Assembly: GCA_018065185.1 (NCBI GenBank)
Contig: JAGHTU010000014.1
Span: forward strand, 1-49,653
Direction: 5' to 3'
Origin: Candidatus Equicola faecalis
GTDB taxonomy: Bacteria; Bacteroidota; Bacteroidia; Bacteroidales; Bacteroidaceae
DNA: 49,653 nt
Made by a program: the position numbers and the translations under genes. Below, piece after piece: positions 17,471-26,728 of this stretch (positions are counted from its first letter, which is position 1; the number at the start of each line of letters is the position of its first letter). Below the pieces are notes generated by a model. That model searched no databases, was not told where the DNA came from, and worked only from the letters and a program-made list of their open reading frames with translations.

Positions 17471-19384
17471 CTAACGGACAATAGTAAAGTTTTTCACCGG
17501 CTGTCCTTTCTCATCAATGAAACGAGCACAGAAATCGCTCATACCAGGACCATTTATGACAGCACAACGCAATATATTACGTCCTTTCTTCAAAGTTATA
17601 CGTCCCGACATGCCGTCATCAGCCACCATACGGCGGTCGCCCGAAAGCATCAACACTTCCTCTCCATTGAGCCACCACATAGACGCTCCATTTGAACCCA
17701 CAGCAAGGCGTACGTTAGGAATATCATTCTCACAGTCAATCACAGTCACTCCCCAGAACAACACTCCATACATCTGTTTGTCAAGACAACTTGCAAAACG
17801 GAACAACTTCACATTATACAACTTACTATCATACTGATGCCAAGCGAGTTTCTGGACTTCGTTCTTAATTTTAGGAGGAGCCATCTGGCGACGGAAGTCA
17901 ATTGGGCCTTCCTGCTTTTCTTCTATTTCAACGGTGGCTTTTACAACTTGACCATTCTTTGGGATGATTGTCATCTGCTTTGCAAAATATTCTTTTCCAA
18001 AGACACCGCGAAGATATGTATCTGTAAATACTGTATTACTGCGATTTGGTTTGCTTATCGGTTCGAGCAATGTCCAACGACGAATAAAACCATTTTCATC
18101 TGGAGTTGCAATTGCTTCTGTAGCAGGGGCGAAATAATCACTCAGTTGTGGCTGATGAAACCACATCCTATAGTTTCCACTCAAATGAAGGAGTGAGAAA
18201 ATATAAAGCAATCCATCATAATATACATCATAGTAGCCATCTGAATATTTCTTTAGTTTCATATCCCAAAGATGACGTACAAGGTCTTTACTATACTGAT
18301 TATCTGTCATTAGACTTGCAGTTGCCGCAGTAGCCACGAGACCTATAGAGTGACGCAACACTTGTTTCCCTCCTGCAGGCATGATAAAGTTTGGTTTTCC
18401 TCCATCATGAGCATATTGATCCGGAAATGTCGTAATTCCTTGAGCGCAAAGTGTAGTCTGAAACTTATCAGCGTACGCCTTTTGCCACTGGCGATCCTTA
18501 CCATACCACACAAAGTCCATTGCAATATTCATTGGCACGCGCCATGAATCAAAATGGAATTCAGATACCATTGCAGGCCTTCCACCAAATCCGGGGAAAC
18601 GTGTTGCCTTCCCTTCAAAATCAGTATTATCTGGATTTATACCTGTCTTTTCATCGCAACATTTGTGCAGATAAGCACGAGCATTATCTGCCAGTTGGCG
18701 ATAAAGCCCCTCACGACCATCCTGTGCTGACTCTGCCCAAATCTCATAGAAAGCAGGAAGATTATATGACGGGTCCGAGAATTTATATCCATTTTTATCA
18801 GGTGTGAAACAGATAATTTTATGCTCCATATTTATAATGCTATACACTCCGTCAGAGCCGTCTTTAGAGAATATGGTATTCAAAAGCATTTGTGCTTCTT
18901 TCAAATAGTTAATCTCTCCATCATTACCCCAGCGACGTGATGCAAGCAAAAGGTCTGTTATGAAATACAATTCGCCATCACAAGCAGAGCCTTGTGCAAG
19001 CTTTGTACCATCTCTCTTACAATGCCATGCGAAAAACCCCTTCATAGGACCTTCCTTATGCATCATGTATTCTTTTGACCAACGCCAAATGCGATTGAAA
19101 ATATCTTGTTTATTCAGTTGTACAGCCACCATCATTCCATAAGATTGTCCTTCTGTACGAACATCCTTATTCTTCACATCTGCCACATATCCCATCTTAT
19201 CGCCTACGTTCTGATAAGCACGATTCGGACCTTCAAACACTTCATAATAGGCAGCTTCAATCTTTGCATTGATTTCGTCTATGCTATAGCCTAATTCTTT
19301 GAAATAATTGCGTTGCGCATTCATCGGGATGCAGAACATGATGCAACAACAAGCAATCACAAGTGAATAAAATTTATTTTTCAT
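17471..19384 (-). CDS. GH8 reducing-end xylose-releasing exo-oligoxylanase with extra C-terminal domain
   Basis: A 637-residue protein with signal peptide 1-23 and a GH8 (alpha/alpha)6 barrel (about 25-410). The acid is Glu78 in RTEGQSYGM, ACDGELYF holds the second conserved Asp, and the base is Asp279 in HFDSWRVPMN. This trio matches the Rex-type exo-oligoxylanases, which trim xylose from the reducing end. Those enzymes are normally near 400 residues. Here about 215 more (roughly 425-637) form a likely beta-sandwich with VRLAVGSNGASMWWLNGEE and KKGRNILR segments, reminiscent of PA14-like carbohydrate-binding folds. The start codon lies inside the end of the esterase gene (11-nt overlap). Confidence 0.88.
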   Translation of the reverse strand: MKNKFYSLVIACCCIMFCIPMNAQRNYFKELGYSIDEINAKIEAAYYEVFEGPNRAYQNVGDKMGYVADVKNKDVRTEGQSYGMMVAVQLNKQDIFNRIWRWSKEYMMHKEGPMKGFFAWHCKRDGTKLAQGSACDGELYFITDLLLASRRWGNDGEINYLKEAQMLLNTIFSKDGSDGVYSIINMEHKIICFTPDKNGYKFSDPSYNLPAFYEIWAESAQDGREGLYRQLADNARAYLHKCCDEKTGINPDNTDFEGKATRFPGFGGRPAMVSEFHFDSWRVPMNIAMDFVWYGKDRQWQKAYADKFQTTLCAQGITTFPDQYAHDGGKPNFIMPAGGKQVLRHSIGLVATAATASLMTDNQYSKDLVRHLWDMKLKKYSDGYYDVYYDGLLYIFSLLHLSGNYRMWFHQPQLSDYFAPATEAIATPDENGFIRRWTLLEPISKPNRSNTVFTDTYLRGVFGKEYFAKQMTIIPKNGQVVKATVEIEEKQEGPIDFRRQMAPPKIKNEVQKLAWHQYDSKLYNVKLFRFASCLDKQMYGVLFWGVTVIDCENDIPNVRLAVGSNGASMWWLNGEEVLMLSGDRRMVADDGMSGRITLKKGRNILRCAVINGPGMSDFCARFIDEKGQPVKNFTIVR

Positions 19385-20288
19385 CTTTTATATTGTTTAA
19401 AAAGTTCACCATCTTCTGTAAGTTTTCTTTTGAGTACATTTTAAAACCATGTCCTCCACCCTGCACTATGTTTATCTCAGCTTTCACGCCTGCCTTTGTC
19501 AGTTCGTCATACAGTTCTTGTCCTTGACAACAAGGCACCACATTATCGTCTGTCCCATGGAAAATGATAAACGGAACATCATTCTTATCAATATATGTTA
19601 TCGGACTGATAGCCTTGAACAGCGATGCATATTCGTCTGCATAATCCTTACCTACGAGAGCTTCTTCCGGTGTATTGCCCCACTTACGCGGCTCATCACA
19701 ATTCATACGGAACATATCTATCGGACCAGACCAATCACACACCGCATTCACACAACTGCATTCCGTGGTATGATTGCCCAAGTCGCCCTCCAGTTCCTTT
19801 ACTTTAGCGGATGTGCCGGTGAGCGATGCCAAATGCCCACCTGACGAAAAACCAGAGATAGCAATAAACGACTTGTCAAAATGATATTTCTCTGCTTCGC
19901 CACGTACAAAACGCACGACAGCTTTCACATCATTTATCTGTGCTGGGAATTTTGCATCCATACTGCTGCGGTGGTTTGGTGTCACCACGGCATACCCTGC
20001 ATCCAGTAATGCCTGACAAATAGTACCGAGGTCTGCCATTCCCTTTGAAGAATTGCTAAACCACGCACTGCCATAAATATGTATCACTACCGGATAGGCA
20101 TCTTTCTTCACTTTCGGAAGATATATGTCAAGGGTATGATAAGCCTCACCATCCCCGACATAATTCACATCTGCGAATTTCTCTGAGCAACTCACCTCTA
20201 CTTTCGGCATCTGGAAACCACCAAAATTCTGTGCATCACAGCCAAGCCCCACAAGCATGGCCAATGCAAAAAAAATCTGTTTTTTCAT
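19374..20288 (-). CDS. Alpha/beta-hydrolase carbohydrate esterase (acetyl or feruloyl xylan esterase type)
   Basis: A 304-residue secreted esterase of the BD-FAE/lipase-like family; signal peptide 1-19. The triad is Ser148 in GFSSGG, Asp247 in HGTDDNVVP and His280 in GGGHGF. The oxyanion segment is HIYGSAWF in place of the common HGGG. It would remove acetyl or feruloyl groups from xylo-oligosaccharides. It lies 13 nt behind the GH31 gene and overlaps the GH8 gene, so debranching and chain trimming are co-translated. The ester preference cannot be read from the sequence. Confidence 0.85.
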   Translation of the reverse strand: MKKQIFFALAMLVGLGCDAQNFGGFQMPKVEVSCSEKFADVNYVGDGEAYHTLDIYLPKVKKDAYPVVIHIYGSAWFSNSSKGMADLGTICQALLDAGYAVVTPNHRSSMDAKFPAQINDVKAVVRFVRGEAEKYHFDKSFIAISGFSSGGHLASLTGTSAKVKELEGDLGNHTTECSCVNAVCDWSGPIDMFRMNCDEPRKWGNTPEEALVGKDYADEYASLFKAISPITYIDKNDVPFIIFHGTDDNVVPCCQGQELYDELTKAGVKAEINIVQGGGHGFKMYSKENLQKMVNFLNNIKDEK

Positions 20289-20301
20289 AGTAACGTTTTA
20301 T

Positions 20302-22440
20302 CTAATAATTAAACAATTCATCATGTCCGATGCGGACGAATACAGGGATATGGTCTGGACTCACAGGCAATGTCACCGTCTGCCCACCATCATAATACGT
20401 GCCTGTCCACAGATCGCGCCATCCCCCATTGCTCCGTGGCAGGTATGTTGACCACACCGATGGGCTCTGCTCTAAAATAGGATTCACCAACAGGGCTGGT
20501 CCGAACATATATTCAGTCTGTTGTCTCAAAGCCTTTTCGTCATCAGGGAAATCAAACACAAGCGGTCGCATCATGGTGTATCCTTCCTTAGAGACCATCC
20601 TTGCAACAGAAAGTATGTATGGCATTATCCTATACCGTAACTTTATCGCCTCCACAAAACGCCGTTCTGTATCATTACTGTATTTCCAAGGCTCCGTTTC
20701 CGATTGATAGCCATGCACACGCATCAACGGAAGAAATACGCTCGTCTGAATCCAGCGTATCATCCTCTCCTGATATTCTTTATTTGTGTATTGGTCATAC
20801 GGGCGGAAGAAACCACCGGCATCGTATGTCCACCACGGAAGTCCAGTAGATGTTAGTCCAAGTCCCGCAACAATCTGTCGGCGTAAGGTCTCCCAGTCGT
20901 TGCCGACATCACCTGACCATACCGCCACACCATACTTCTGAATCCCCTGTGATGCACTTCGGGTAAGTATGAACGGATGTTCCTGCACGGTCTTTAGACT
21001 GTTATACACGTTTTCATTGACTTTCAATGAAAAGATATTCCTAACATCTTTTCCGTCAACAGTATTATGGTTCACACGCCTACCTGCAAGGTCATCGTTT
21101 TCTGGTTCGGTAGCATCCTGCCACCAGGCATCAACACCAAGTGAAGCAATCCTTTCCAGCTGTGCCTTGCAATAGAAATCTGCAGCATCCTGATTGAAGA
21201 AGTCCACCCAGTCAGTTCCGTCTATATAATACCCTTTTGACTGCATCTCTTTCCCCAACGTACTGTTTCTGTCTATTCTCGCCCACACTGATAGCATCAG
21301 ACGGATGCCCATCCTGTGCAGTTCGTCCGTCATCGCTTTCGGGTCAGGATAGTATTCCTCATCAAACTGCATAGCGTTCCATCCGTGTTTCCCCCACCAT
21401 TGCCAATCCTGAACAATCACGCTCAGCGGTATATCGCGCTTCTGAAATTCACGGGCGGTTTCGATAATCTCCTGTTGGGAATGATAGCGTTCCCTGCAAT
21501 GGATATACCCGAAAGCCCAATCTGGAAGCGCTGGCACATCACCTGTTAGATGGCGATATTCTGCAATCACCTCATCAGCATTTCCGATAAATACAGTATA
21601 ATTGACGGATTTTGTCTCTGTTGAACACCATGTCGTGGTGTTATCCACCCTACGCCAATAAAGTTTCGGTTTATCACCACGCGCACCACGCACCTCAATA
21701 CGGTGTGTGCCTTTCGTCAACGCTCGAATCACCGAACTTGTAGGTGGAAGCCATACATTATTCACATCGAAAATCACCCTTCCGTCAATCTTTAGGTAAT
21801 GTTTACGTGCCATCTTCTGCCCCACATCCAAAAGCAACGAATATTCTCCATTTGCAGGAATCTTTATCTCTGCATCAAAAACAGTATATTCTCTGCGTTC
21901 TTTCTTGTTGCCTTCAGTTGTAGTGGCATTCACAAGTTCCGCCTTTCCTGCCACCTCTTTGGTTTCATGTAATTCAGTCACATTCTCGGCAGGGTTGAAA
22001 TCGGTCATACCGTCATTGTTCCATAGCAGACCATATCCTTTATTTGACAATATCAGCGGAACAGATATCTGTGTATTTACCTGTGTTAGCCGTCTTGTTA
22101 GACCTCTCACATTAAGGTATCCATCCTGGAACTGTCCTGTGCCAAACAGATATTCGTCTTTTGGAGACACAAACTTCTGTATACCGTCCTTAATGCTGTT
22201 CCCGGAAGTGGCAAGCACCACCTGTCCCTTTGCATTCTTGAAAGTAAGGTTTCCGGTCTTCGGATTATAGACGACTTTCATCTTTCCTGTCGTCCATTCG
22301 TTACGGCCATCCATAGACGGCACATCATATCTGATGTTCACAGCTGATTCTGACAATATTGTTACGGTAGGTCTTTGTGCTACCGAGACAATAACGACGA
22401 CTATAGAGAATATAAAGAATATCGTCCTGTGCATAGTCAT
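20302..22440 (-). CDS. GH31 glycosidase (alpha-xylosidase type) with inserted PA14 domain
   Basis: A 712-residue protein with a signal peptide from ATG 22440 (or 22434). The frame extends upstream to 22530, but that would overlap the GH43 gene and place about 30 unrelated residues before the signal peptide. An N-terminal beta domain is interrupted by a PA14-like insert (about 180-275). The GH31 barrel has the nucleophile Asp442 in WWQDATEPE and acid/base Asp511 in SGDVGNDW. IVQDWQWWG and WTYDAGGFF line the -1 site. PA14-containing GH31 enzymes from Bacteroidota act as alpha-xylosidases, but xylan lacks the classical xyloglucan substrate, so the true target here may differ. Confidence 0.88.
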   Translation of the reverse strand: MTMHRTIFFIFSIVVVIVSVAQRPTVTILSESAVNIRYDVPSMDGRNEWTTGKMKVVYNPKTGNLTFKNAKGQVVLATSGNSIKDGIQKFVSPKDEYLFGTGQFQDGYLNVRGLTRRLTQVNTQISVPLILSNKGYGLLWNNDGMTDFNPAENVTELHETKEVAGKAELVNATTTEGNKKERREYTVFDAEIKIPANGEYSLLLDVGQKMARKHYLKIDGRVIFDVNNVWLPPTSSVIRALTKGTHRIEVRGARGDKPKLYWRRVDNTTTWCSTETKSVNYTVFIGNADEVIAEYRHLTGDVPALPDWAFGYIHCRERYHSQQEIIETAREFQKRDIPLSVIVQDWQWWGKHGWNAMQFDEEYYPDPKAMTDELHRMGIRLMLSVWARIDRNSTLGKEMQSKGYYIDGTDWVDFFNQDAADFYCKAQLERIASLGVDAWWQDATEPENDDLAGRRVNHNTVDGKDVRNIFSLKVNENVYNSLKTVQEHPFILTRSASQGIQKYGVAVWSGDVGNDWETLRRQIVAGLGLTSTGLPWWTYDAGGFFRPYDQYTNKEYQERMIRWIQTSVFLPLMRVHGYQSETEPWKYSNDTERRFVEAIKLRYRIMPYILSVARMVSKEGYTMMRPLVFDFPDDEKALRQQTEYMFGPALLVNPILEQSPSVWSTYLPRSNGGWRDLWTGTYYDGGQTVTLPVSPDHIPVFVRIGHDELFNY

Positions 22441-22450
22441 ACACCTTGTT

Positions 22451-23746
22451 CTACTTAAACATCCACCAGTCAAACTCAAACAGGTCTTTACCCTCGCCCT
22501 TGAAGCAGAAATACAGGTCGTGCACTCCACATGCGCCTTTTATCTTGCATTTCTTCACCGTAAAGTCAGCAGAAGGCTCTATTTTCAGTTCGCCGATTAT
22601 ATTTCCGCCCCTGCTATCTAAACGAATCTCTATTATTGAGGTTTTGTTACCTTTCACCGATGCCGAAAACATCTTTGCTTTCTTTCCGAAATCTACGCCT
22701 TTCAGCATCAAGCTTTCATCATTGTCAATATTGCAGACCGTTATCTTTCCACCTTTTTCTTTCGTCTTTAGACCATAGCCCCATGCCATTGTCTCGGCTT
22801 CCACCTTTCTGTACGGGCAGAACGTACCCACCTGCTCGTTGACATTATCTTTCCAGTAAGGCACTTCGCTGATACTACCATCTGCATTGTATTTCATCTC
22901 TGCAAACGACACGCTACGGCGTTCATGGTGTGTAGGGGTCTCTATCCTCAGCAAATCGTAATTCAGTCCAAATACGTAACTCTTCCCCTTATAGTCAATG
23001 ATTCCCGGATGATTGCCCCGTGTGCGTGGCGTGTGATTCATAACATGGCCTTTATATTCCCACGGACCTTCCGGTGATACACTCATAGCATAGCCTATGC
23101 CTTCAGGACAGCATGTCGAGGCAAAAGCAAGATAATAATGTCCGTTGCGCTTGTAGAACCACGGGCCTTCTTGATAGTCTTCTATATGCGGATGTCTAAT
23201 TATCTCTCCGCTATAGGAAATCATATCATCATTGAGCTTCACATGATACAGGTCTGGATTGCCCCAGTACATATATGCCTGTCCGTCATCGTCAACGAAC
23301 ACTGTCGGGTCTATATCGTTCCAATGCTCCCGTTGCCACACTAAGGCATGACCTAAAGGGTCGTGAAACGGACCGTAAGGTGTGTCTGCCACCAGCACAC
23401 CGATACCGTTTCCGTGTATCGGACAATACATATAAAACTTTCCATTACGTGCCACCACCTGCTCTGCCCACGCACCATTTGTCTTGTCCGTCCACTTAAA
23501 GTCTTTCAGCGATGCCACCGCACCATGGTCAGTCCAGTTCACCATGTCTGTAGAGGTGTATAGCAACCAGTCATACATCTTGAAGCCGTCAGCATCATCC
23601 TCATCATGGGTCGTATAAAGGAACACCGTATCATTATACACCATCGGTGCAGGGTCAGCAGTATATTTAGTCTGCACTATCGGGTTCTGTGCGACACAGC
23701 AACAACCCACTGACATAAACAAAATAACAACAGCAAATTTCTTCAT
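22451..23746 (-). CDS. GH43 glycosidase with C-terminal CBM6-like domain
   Basis: A 431-residue secreted protein with signal peptide 1-19. The propeller (about 22-290) has base Asp31 in YTADPAPMV, DIDPTVFVDDDG and acid Glu in YQEGPWFYKR. A CBM6-like sandwich follows (about 305-431; KVEAETMAWGYG opening, HDLYFCFKGEG near the end). This resembles GH43 xylosidases/arabinofuranosidases of xylan loci and module 2 of the tandem GH43 protein. First gene of the seven-gene enzyme operon, preceded by a -7-like element and by the terminator of the xus operon. Confidence 0.88.
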   Translation of the reverse strand: MKKFAVVILFMSVGCCCVAQNPIVQTKYTADPAPMVYNDTVFLYTTHDEDDADGFKMYDWLLYTSTDMVNWTDHGAVASLKDFKWTDKTNGAWAEQVVARNGKFYMYCPIHGNGIGVLVADTPYGPFHDPLGHALVWQREHWNDIDPTVFVDDDGQAYMYWGNPDLYHVKLNDDMISYSGEIIRHPHIEDYQEGPWFYKRNGHYYLAFASTCCPEGIGYAMSVSPEGPWEYKGHVMNHTPRTRGNHPGIIDYKGKSYVFGLNYDLLRIETPTHHERRSVSFAEMKYNADGSISEVPYWKDNVNEQVGTFCPYRKVEAETMAWGYGLKTKEKGGKITVCNIDNDESLMLKGVDFGKKAKMFSASVKGNKTSIIEIRLDSRGGNIIGELKIEPSADFTVKKCKIKGACGVHDLYFCFKGEGKDLFEFDWWMFK

Positions 23747-23801
23747 TTCCTTATTTCCTTGTTTTAGGTTATACAGCTTTCAAACAGCTTACAATATATT
23801 G

Positions 23802-23809
23802 CAAAGATA
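23802..23809 (-). promoter_or_regulatory. Candidate -7 element of the seven-gene enzyme operon
   Basis: TATCTTTG on the minus strand, 55 nt before the ATG. The place of the -33 element falls in the T-rich tail of the terminator at 23828-23868 and shows no TTTG. It may be an activator-dependent promoter, or the operon may rely on read-through from the xus genes. Confidence 0.45.
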
Positions 23810-23827
23810 GCAAATCGTGGAATAAAT

Positions 23828-23868
23828 AAAGAAGATGCCCGACATTATTTTTGCCGAGCATCCTCTTT
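23828..23868 (-). terminator. Terminator between the xus operon and the enzyme operon
   Basis: 16-nt arms (plus 23828-23843 and 23853-23868) pair fully in the minus-strand RNA, with three G-U pairs and a 9-nt A-rich loop, followed by U-rich sequence. It starts 26 nt after the xyn10C stop. Confidence 0.85.
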
Positions 23869-23893
23869 AGATTTATGGTTCTATGCTTTGTTA

Positions 23894-26710
23894 TTACTCA
23901 CCTGCAAGACCGTCTGCAAATCCTGCATAAGCGTGCTTACGGTAGTAACCTTCATCCCAAAGACCGATAGGCTCACCTGCGCGCCAGCCACTTCCTGCTG
24001 GAGAGTCAGTAACAGCCCATACACAGATGCCCCACTGCTGATTCACTGGGATTATCTCGAGATACTTCTCAACGATAAACTTGTAGAAGTCAGCCATTTT
24101 GTGGTAATATGCCTCGCGCGTTTCCTTGTCAAGTTTATTTATATCAGCTGTCATCATTGCATGACCTTCTGCATCAGCGATGCCCATGTCAAGTTCTGAA
24201 ACACGTACATATTTACCCGTTGCAGCGAGGAGTTTGAACATCTCAACGATTTTATCCTCCTGTGCTTTCTGCTCTGTTGGATTCAACTTATATGTAACGT
24301 GCATCTGAGTTCCGATACCATCAATAGTAATCTTATCCTCACCATTCACGTCAGCTTCCCACTCGTCAATCATAGCAATAAGTCCCTTGCACTTATCAAG
24401 ATTATACTCCAGATTATAGTCATTGACAAAGAGCTTTGCATCCTTACCATTAGCATGCTTGCGAACGATCTGTGCTGCTACGCGACCATACTCCTTACCC
24501 AAATAATCCTGCCAGTAGAAGTTATTGTCTCCACCTTCTCTATCACCAGACTTCAGTTCGGAAGGCACTATATCAGACATTGGCTCGTTAACCAAATCCC
24601 ATGCCTTAACCTTATCGCCGACAGCATCCATCATGCCGTTAATCCAGTTTGTGAGAGCCCAAGTGAGAGTATCACGCTTCTCTTCCGGAGTAAGTGGAAT
24701 AGTACCACCTGACTCTTTCTCAATCATGAAACTGATATTGTCAAAGTAGAACTCTGTCTGCTTCTTGTTCTTCGCAAGGTTGAACGCAACACTTTGGAAA
24801 GCATCCGTCATGCTGGCATCTGTAGTAACAACTGACTCATAATGCTGCCATGCCGGAGTGAATGAAGGAGAACCGATACACATATAATGAATATAAGCTC
24901 CCGGTTCACCATGACTCTGCGTGTCACAATCTCCAGGGATAGAAGAACGATAATCGAAGCTTACCTTAATCTTCGATCCTACTGGCACTGCCTTTGGAAC
25001 ACGGATAAAGAACTGTGTAGCCCAGTCGTCCTGACCAGCACCATCAGCAGAAACAAGCTTGATACCACGTGACCCATCCATACCTACGCCATCAAAGATG
25101 GTAGAAGCATGAGGACCACCACTTGTAGGCTCTGTCGTGAAGAAGCAACTTACGTCACTGCCTTCAAGGTCACCATTCTTGAGCTGCTCTTCCCAGTACT
25201 TAATTGGGTCGTCACCACCCTTTTCAGTATAGATTACAACATTATCAAAATAGAAGGTTGTCATCTTCTTGTTCTTTGCAAGGTTGAACGCAATAGTCTG
25301 GAAATTATCCGTCATACTGGCATCCGTAGTTATATCTGCAGAGAGATGTTTCCATTCTGTAGTAAATGTAGGGGAACCGACACATGCCCAATGGATGTAG
25401 TTACCCGGCTCGCCATGAGACTGCGTATCACAATCTGCAGCCTTGTCTGCCTTATAGTCAAACTCTACATGCAGTTTCGTACCCACAGCGATAGGGCGCT
25501 CCATACGGATAAAGAATTGTGTAGCCCAATCATCCTGACTTGCTCCGTCAGCTGATACCAATTTCACACCACGAGAACCATCCACACCGACACCATCAAC
25601 GATGGTTGATGCGTGAGGACCACCCGTAGTAGGCTCAGTTGTGAAGAAGCAGCTTACGTCATCACCTTCCATATCGCCATTCGTAACAAGGTGCTCAACC
25701 TTAACTTCCTTACCTACCTTGAAACTGATGTTATCAAAATAGAAGGTTGTCATCTTCTTGTTCTTTGCAAGGTTGAACGCAATAGTCTGGAAGTCATCTG
25801 TCCATTCTGCACCACTCTTACCCTCAAATACGAAGTGTTTCCAAGCTGTACCGAATGTAGGACTACCTATACATGCCCAGTGCTTATAGTTACCAGGTGT
25901 GGTATGTGCCTGAGTGTCGGCAGAAACATTGTCAAGACTTGCCTTATAGTCAAACTCAACACGGATGTTTGTTCCCGTCTTGATTGCATCAGGAATCTTA
26001 ATAAAGAACTGTGTAGCCCAGTCATCCTGACCTTCTCCGTCAGCTGATACAACCTTGATACCACGTGAACCATCCTTACCTGCACCATCAGAGATGACAG
26101 AAGGATTAGGACCGCCTGTAGTTGGTTCGGTAGTGAAGAAGCAACTTACGTCATCACCTTCAAGGTCACCGTTTACTATCACCTCTTCCCACTTAATAAT
26201 CTTACCTTCAGCCTTTTTTACTCTTCTGCTGAATGGATTCTCCGCCTTTACAGGCACCACTTTCTTATCAGCAATCAAAGCATTCAGATACTCCAAATTC
26301 TGCTGTGAATGCCAAACAAGTGTATGACCATAGACACTCTTTTCGTTTTCAGTTGCAAGATTTGTAAAATCCTGAACTGTAGAGAAATTCATGTCACCAT
26401 TTTTATCCACGATAGAAGCATACTTGAATGAGTTGCCCGTAACAAGCTCTTCAAAGTTGGCAAGGCTAAGAGCATAATCCAAGCCCTGGCTATTGAAAGA
26501 AGCTGCATCAGTACCACCACCAAGCTTGAAATTAGGATACTTATTGTGATCTACATAATCCTTCAGGTCAGCATAGTCGTTCAAATACTCATATTCTGGA
26601 CCACGATTAGGATTACCTGCACGGAAAGTATCTTCGTCAAAGAAATCGGCACAGCCCGTAAAGCACAAGCCGACAGTCAAAGTCAATATTGAAAATAATA
26701 TCTTTTTCAT
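23894..26710 (-). CDS. Cell-surface GH10 endo-xylanase with three inserted CBM repeats
   Basis: A 938-residue lipoprotein; the lipobox FTGC puts the acylated Cys at 20, followed by ADFFDED, which favours surface export. The GH10 barrel is split. Its first part (about 30-165; GHTLVWHSQQN) is separated from the rest (about 675-938; acid/base Glu709 in DLVNEP, nucleophile Glu839 in RVSELDMG). The insert is three tandem CBM4/22-like modules (about 176-338, 339-508, 509-668), each opening with NGD(L/M)EG-DVSCFFTTEPT and closing with NLAKNKK-T-FYFDN. Position and architecture match xyn10C, last gene of the Xus core. It would cut xylan at the outer surface for XusA-D. Confidence 0.93.
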   Translation of the reverse strand: MKKILFSILTLTVGLCFTGCADFFDEDTFRAGNPNRGPEYEYLNDYADLKDYVDHNKYPNFKLGGGTDAASFNSQGLDYALSLANFEELVTGNSFKYASIVDKNGDMNFSTVQDFTNLATENEKSVYGHTLVWHSQQNLEYLNALIADKKVVPVKAENPFSRRVKKAEGKIIKWEEVIVNGDLEGDDVSCFFTTEPTTGGPNPSVISDGAGKDGSRGIKVVSADGEGQDDWATQFFIKIPDAIKTGTNIRVEFDYKASLDNVSADTQAHTTPGNYKHWACIGSPTFGTAWKHFVFEGKSGAEWTDDFQTIAFNLAKNKKMTTFYFDNISFKVGKEVKVEHLVTNGDMEGDDVSCFFTTEPTTGGPHASTIVDGVGVDGSRGVKLVSADGASQDDWATQFFIRMERPIAVGTKLHVEFDYKADKAADCDTQSHGEPGNYIHWACVGSPTFTTEWKHLSADITTDASMTDNFQTIAFNLAKNKKMTTFYFDNVVIYTEKGGDDPIKYWEEQLKNGDLEGSDVSCFFTTEPTSGGPHASTIFDGVGMDGSRGIKLVSADGAGQDDWATQFFIRVPKAVPVGSKIKVSFDYRSSIPGDCDTQSHGEPGAYIHYMCIGSPSFTPAWQHYESVVTTDASMTDAFQSVAFNLAKNKKQTEFYFDNISFMIEKESGGTIPLTPEEKRDTLTWALTNWINGMMDAVGDKVKAWDLVNEPMSDIVPSELKSGDREGGDNNFYWQDYLGKEYGRVAAQIVRKHANGKDAKLFVNDYNLEYNLDKCKGLIAMIDEWEADVNGEDKITIDGIGTQMHVTYKLNPTEQKAQEDKIVEMFKLLAATGKYVRVSELDMGIADAEGHAMMTADINKLDKETREAYYHKMADFYKFIVEKYLEIIPVNQQWGICVWAVTDSPAGSGWRAGEPIGLWDEGYYRKHAYAGFADGLAGE
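25242..25792. repeat. Internal direct repeats within xyn10C
   Basis: Positions 25242-25303 and 25731-25792 are identical over 62 nt, 489 bp (163 codons) apart. They encode the end of CBM modules 2 and 1. The equivalent part of module 3 (near 24739) is clearly diverged. Confidence 0.9.
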
Positions 26711-26728
26711 ATTCTTAAACTTTTAACA

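Noticed and set aside
22441..22530. N-terminal extension of the GH31 protein
   Set aside because: It would overlap the preceding GH43 gene and put about 30 non-hydrophobic residues before a clear signal peptide; the start at 22440 is better.
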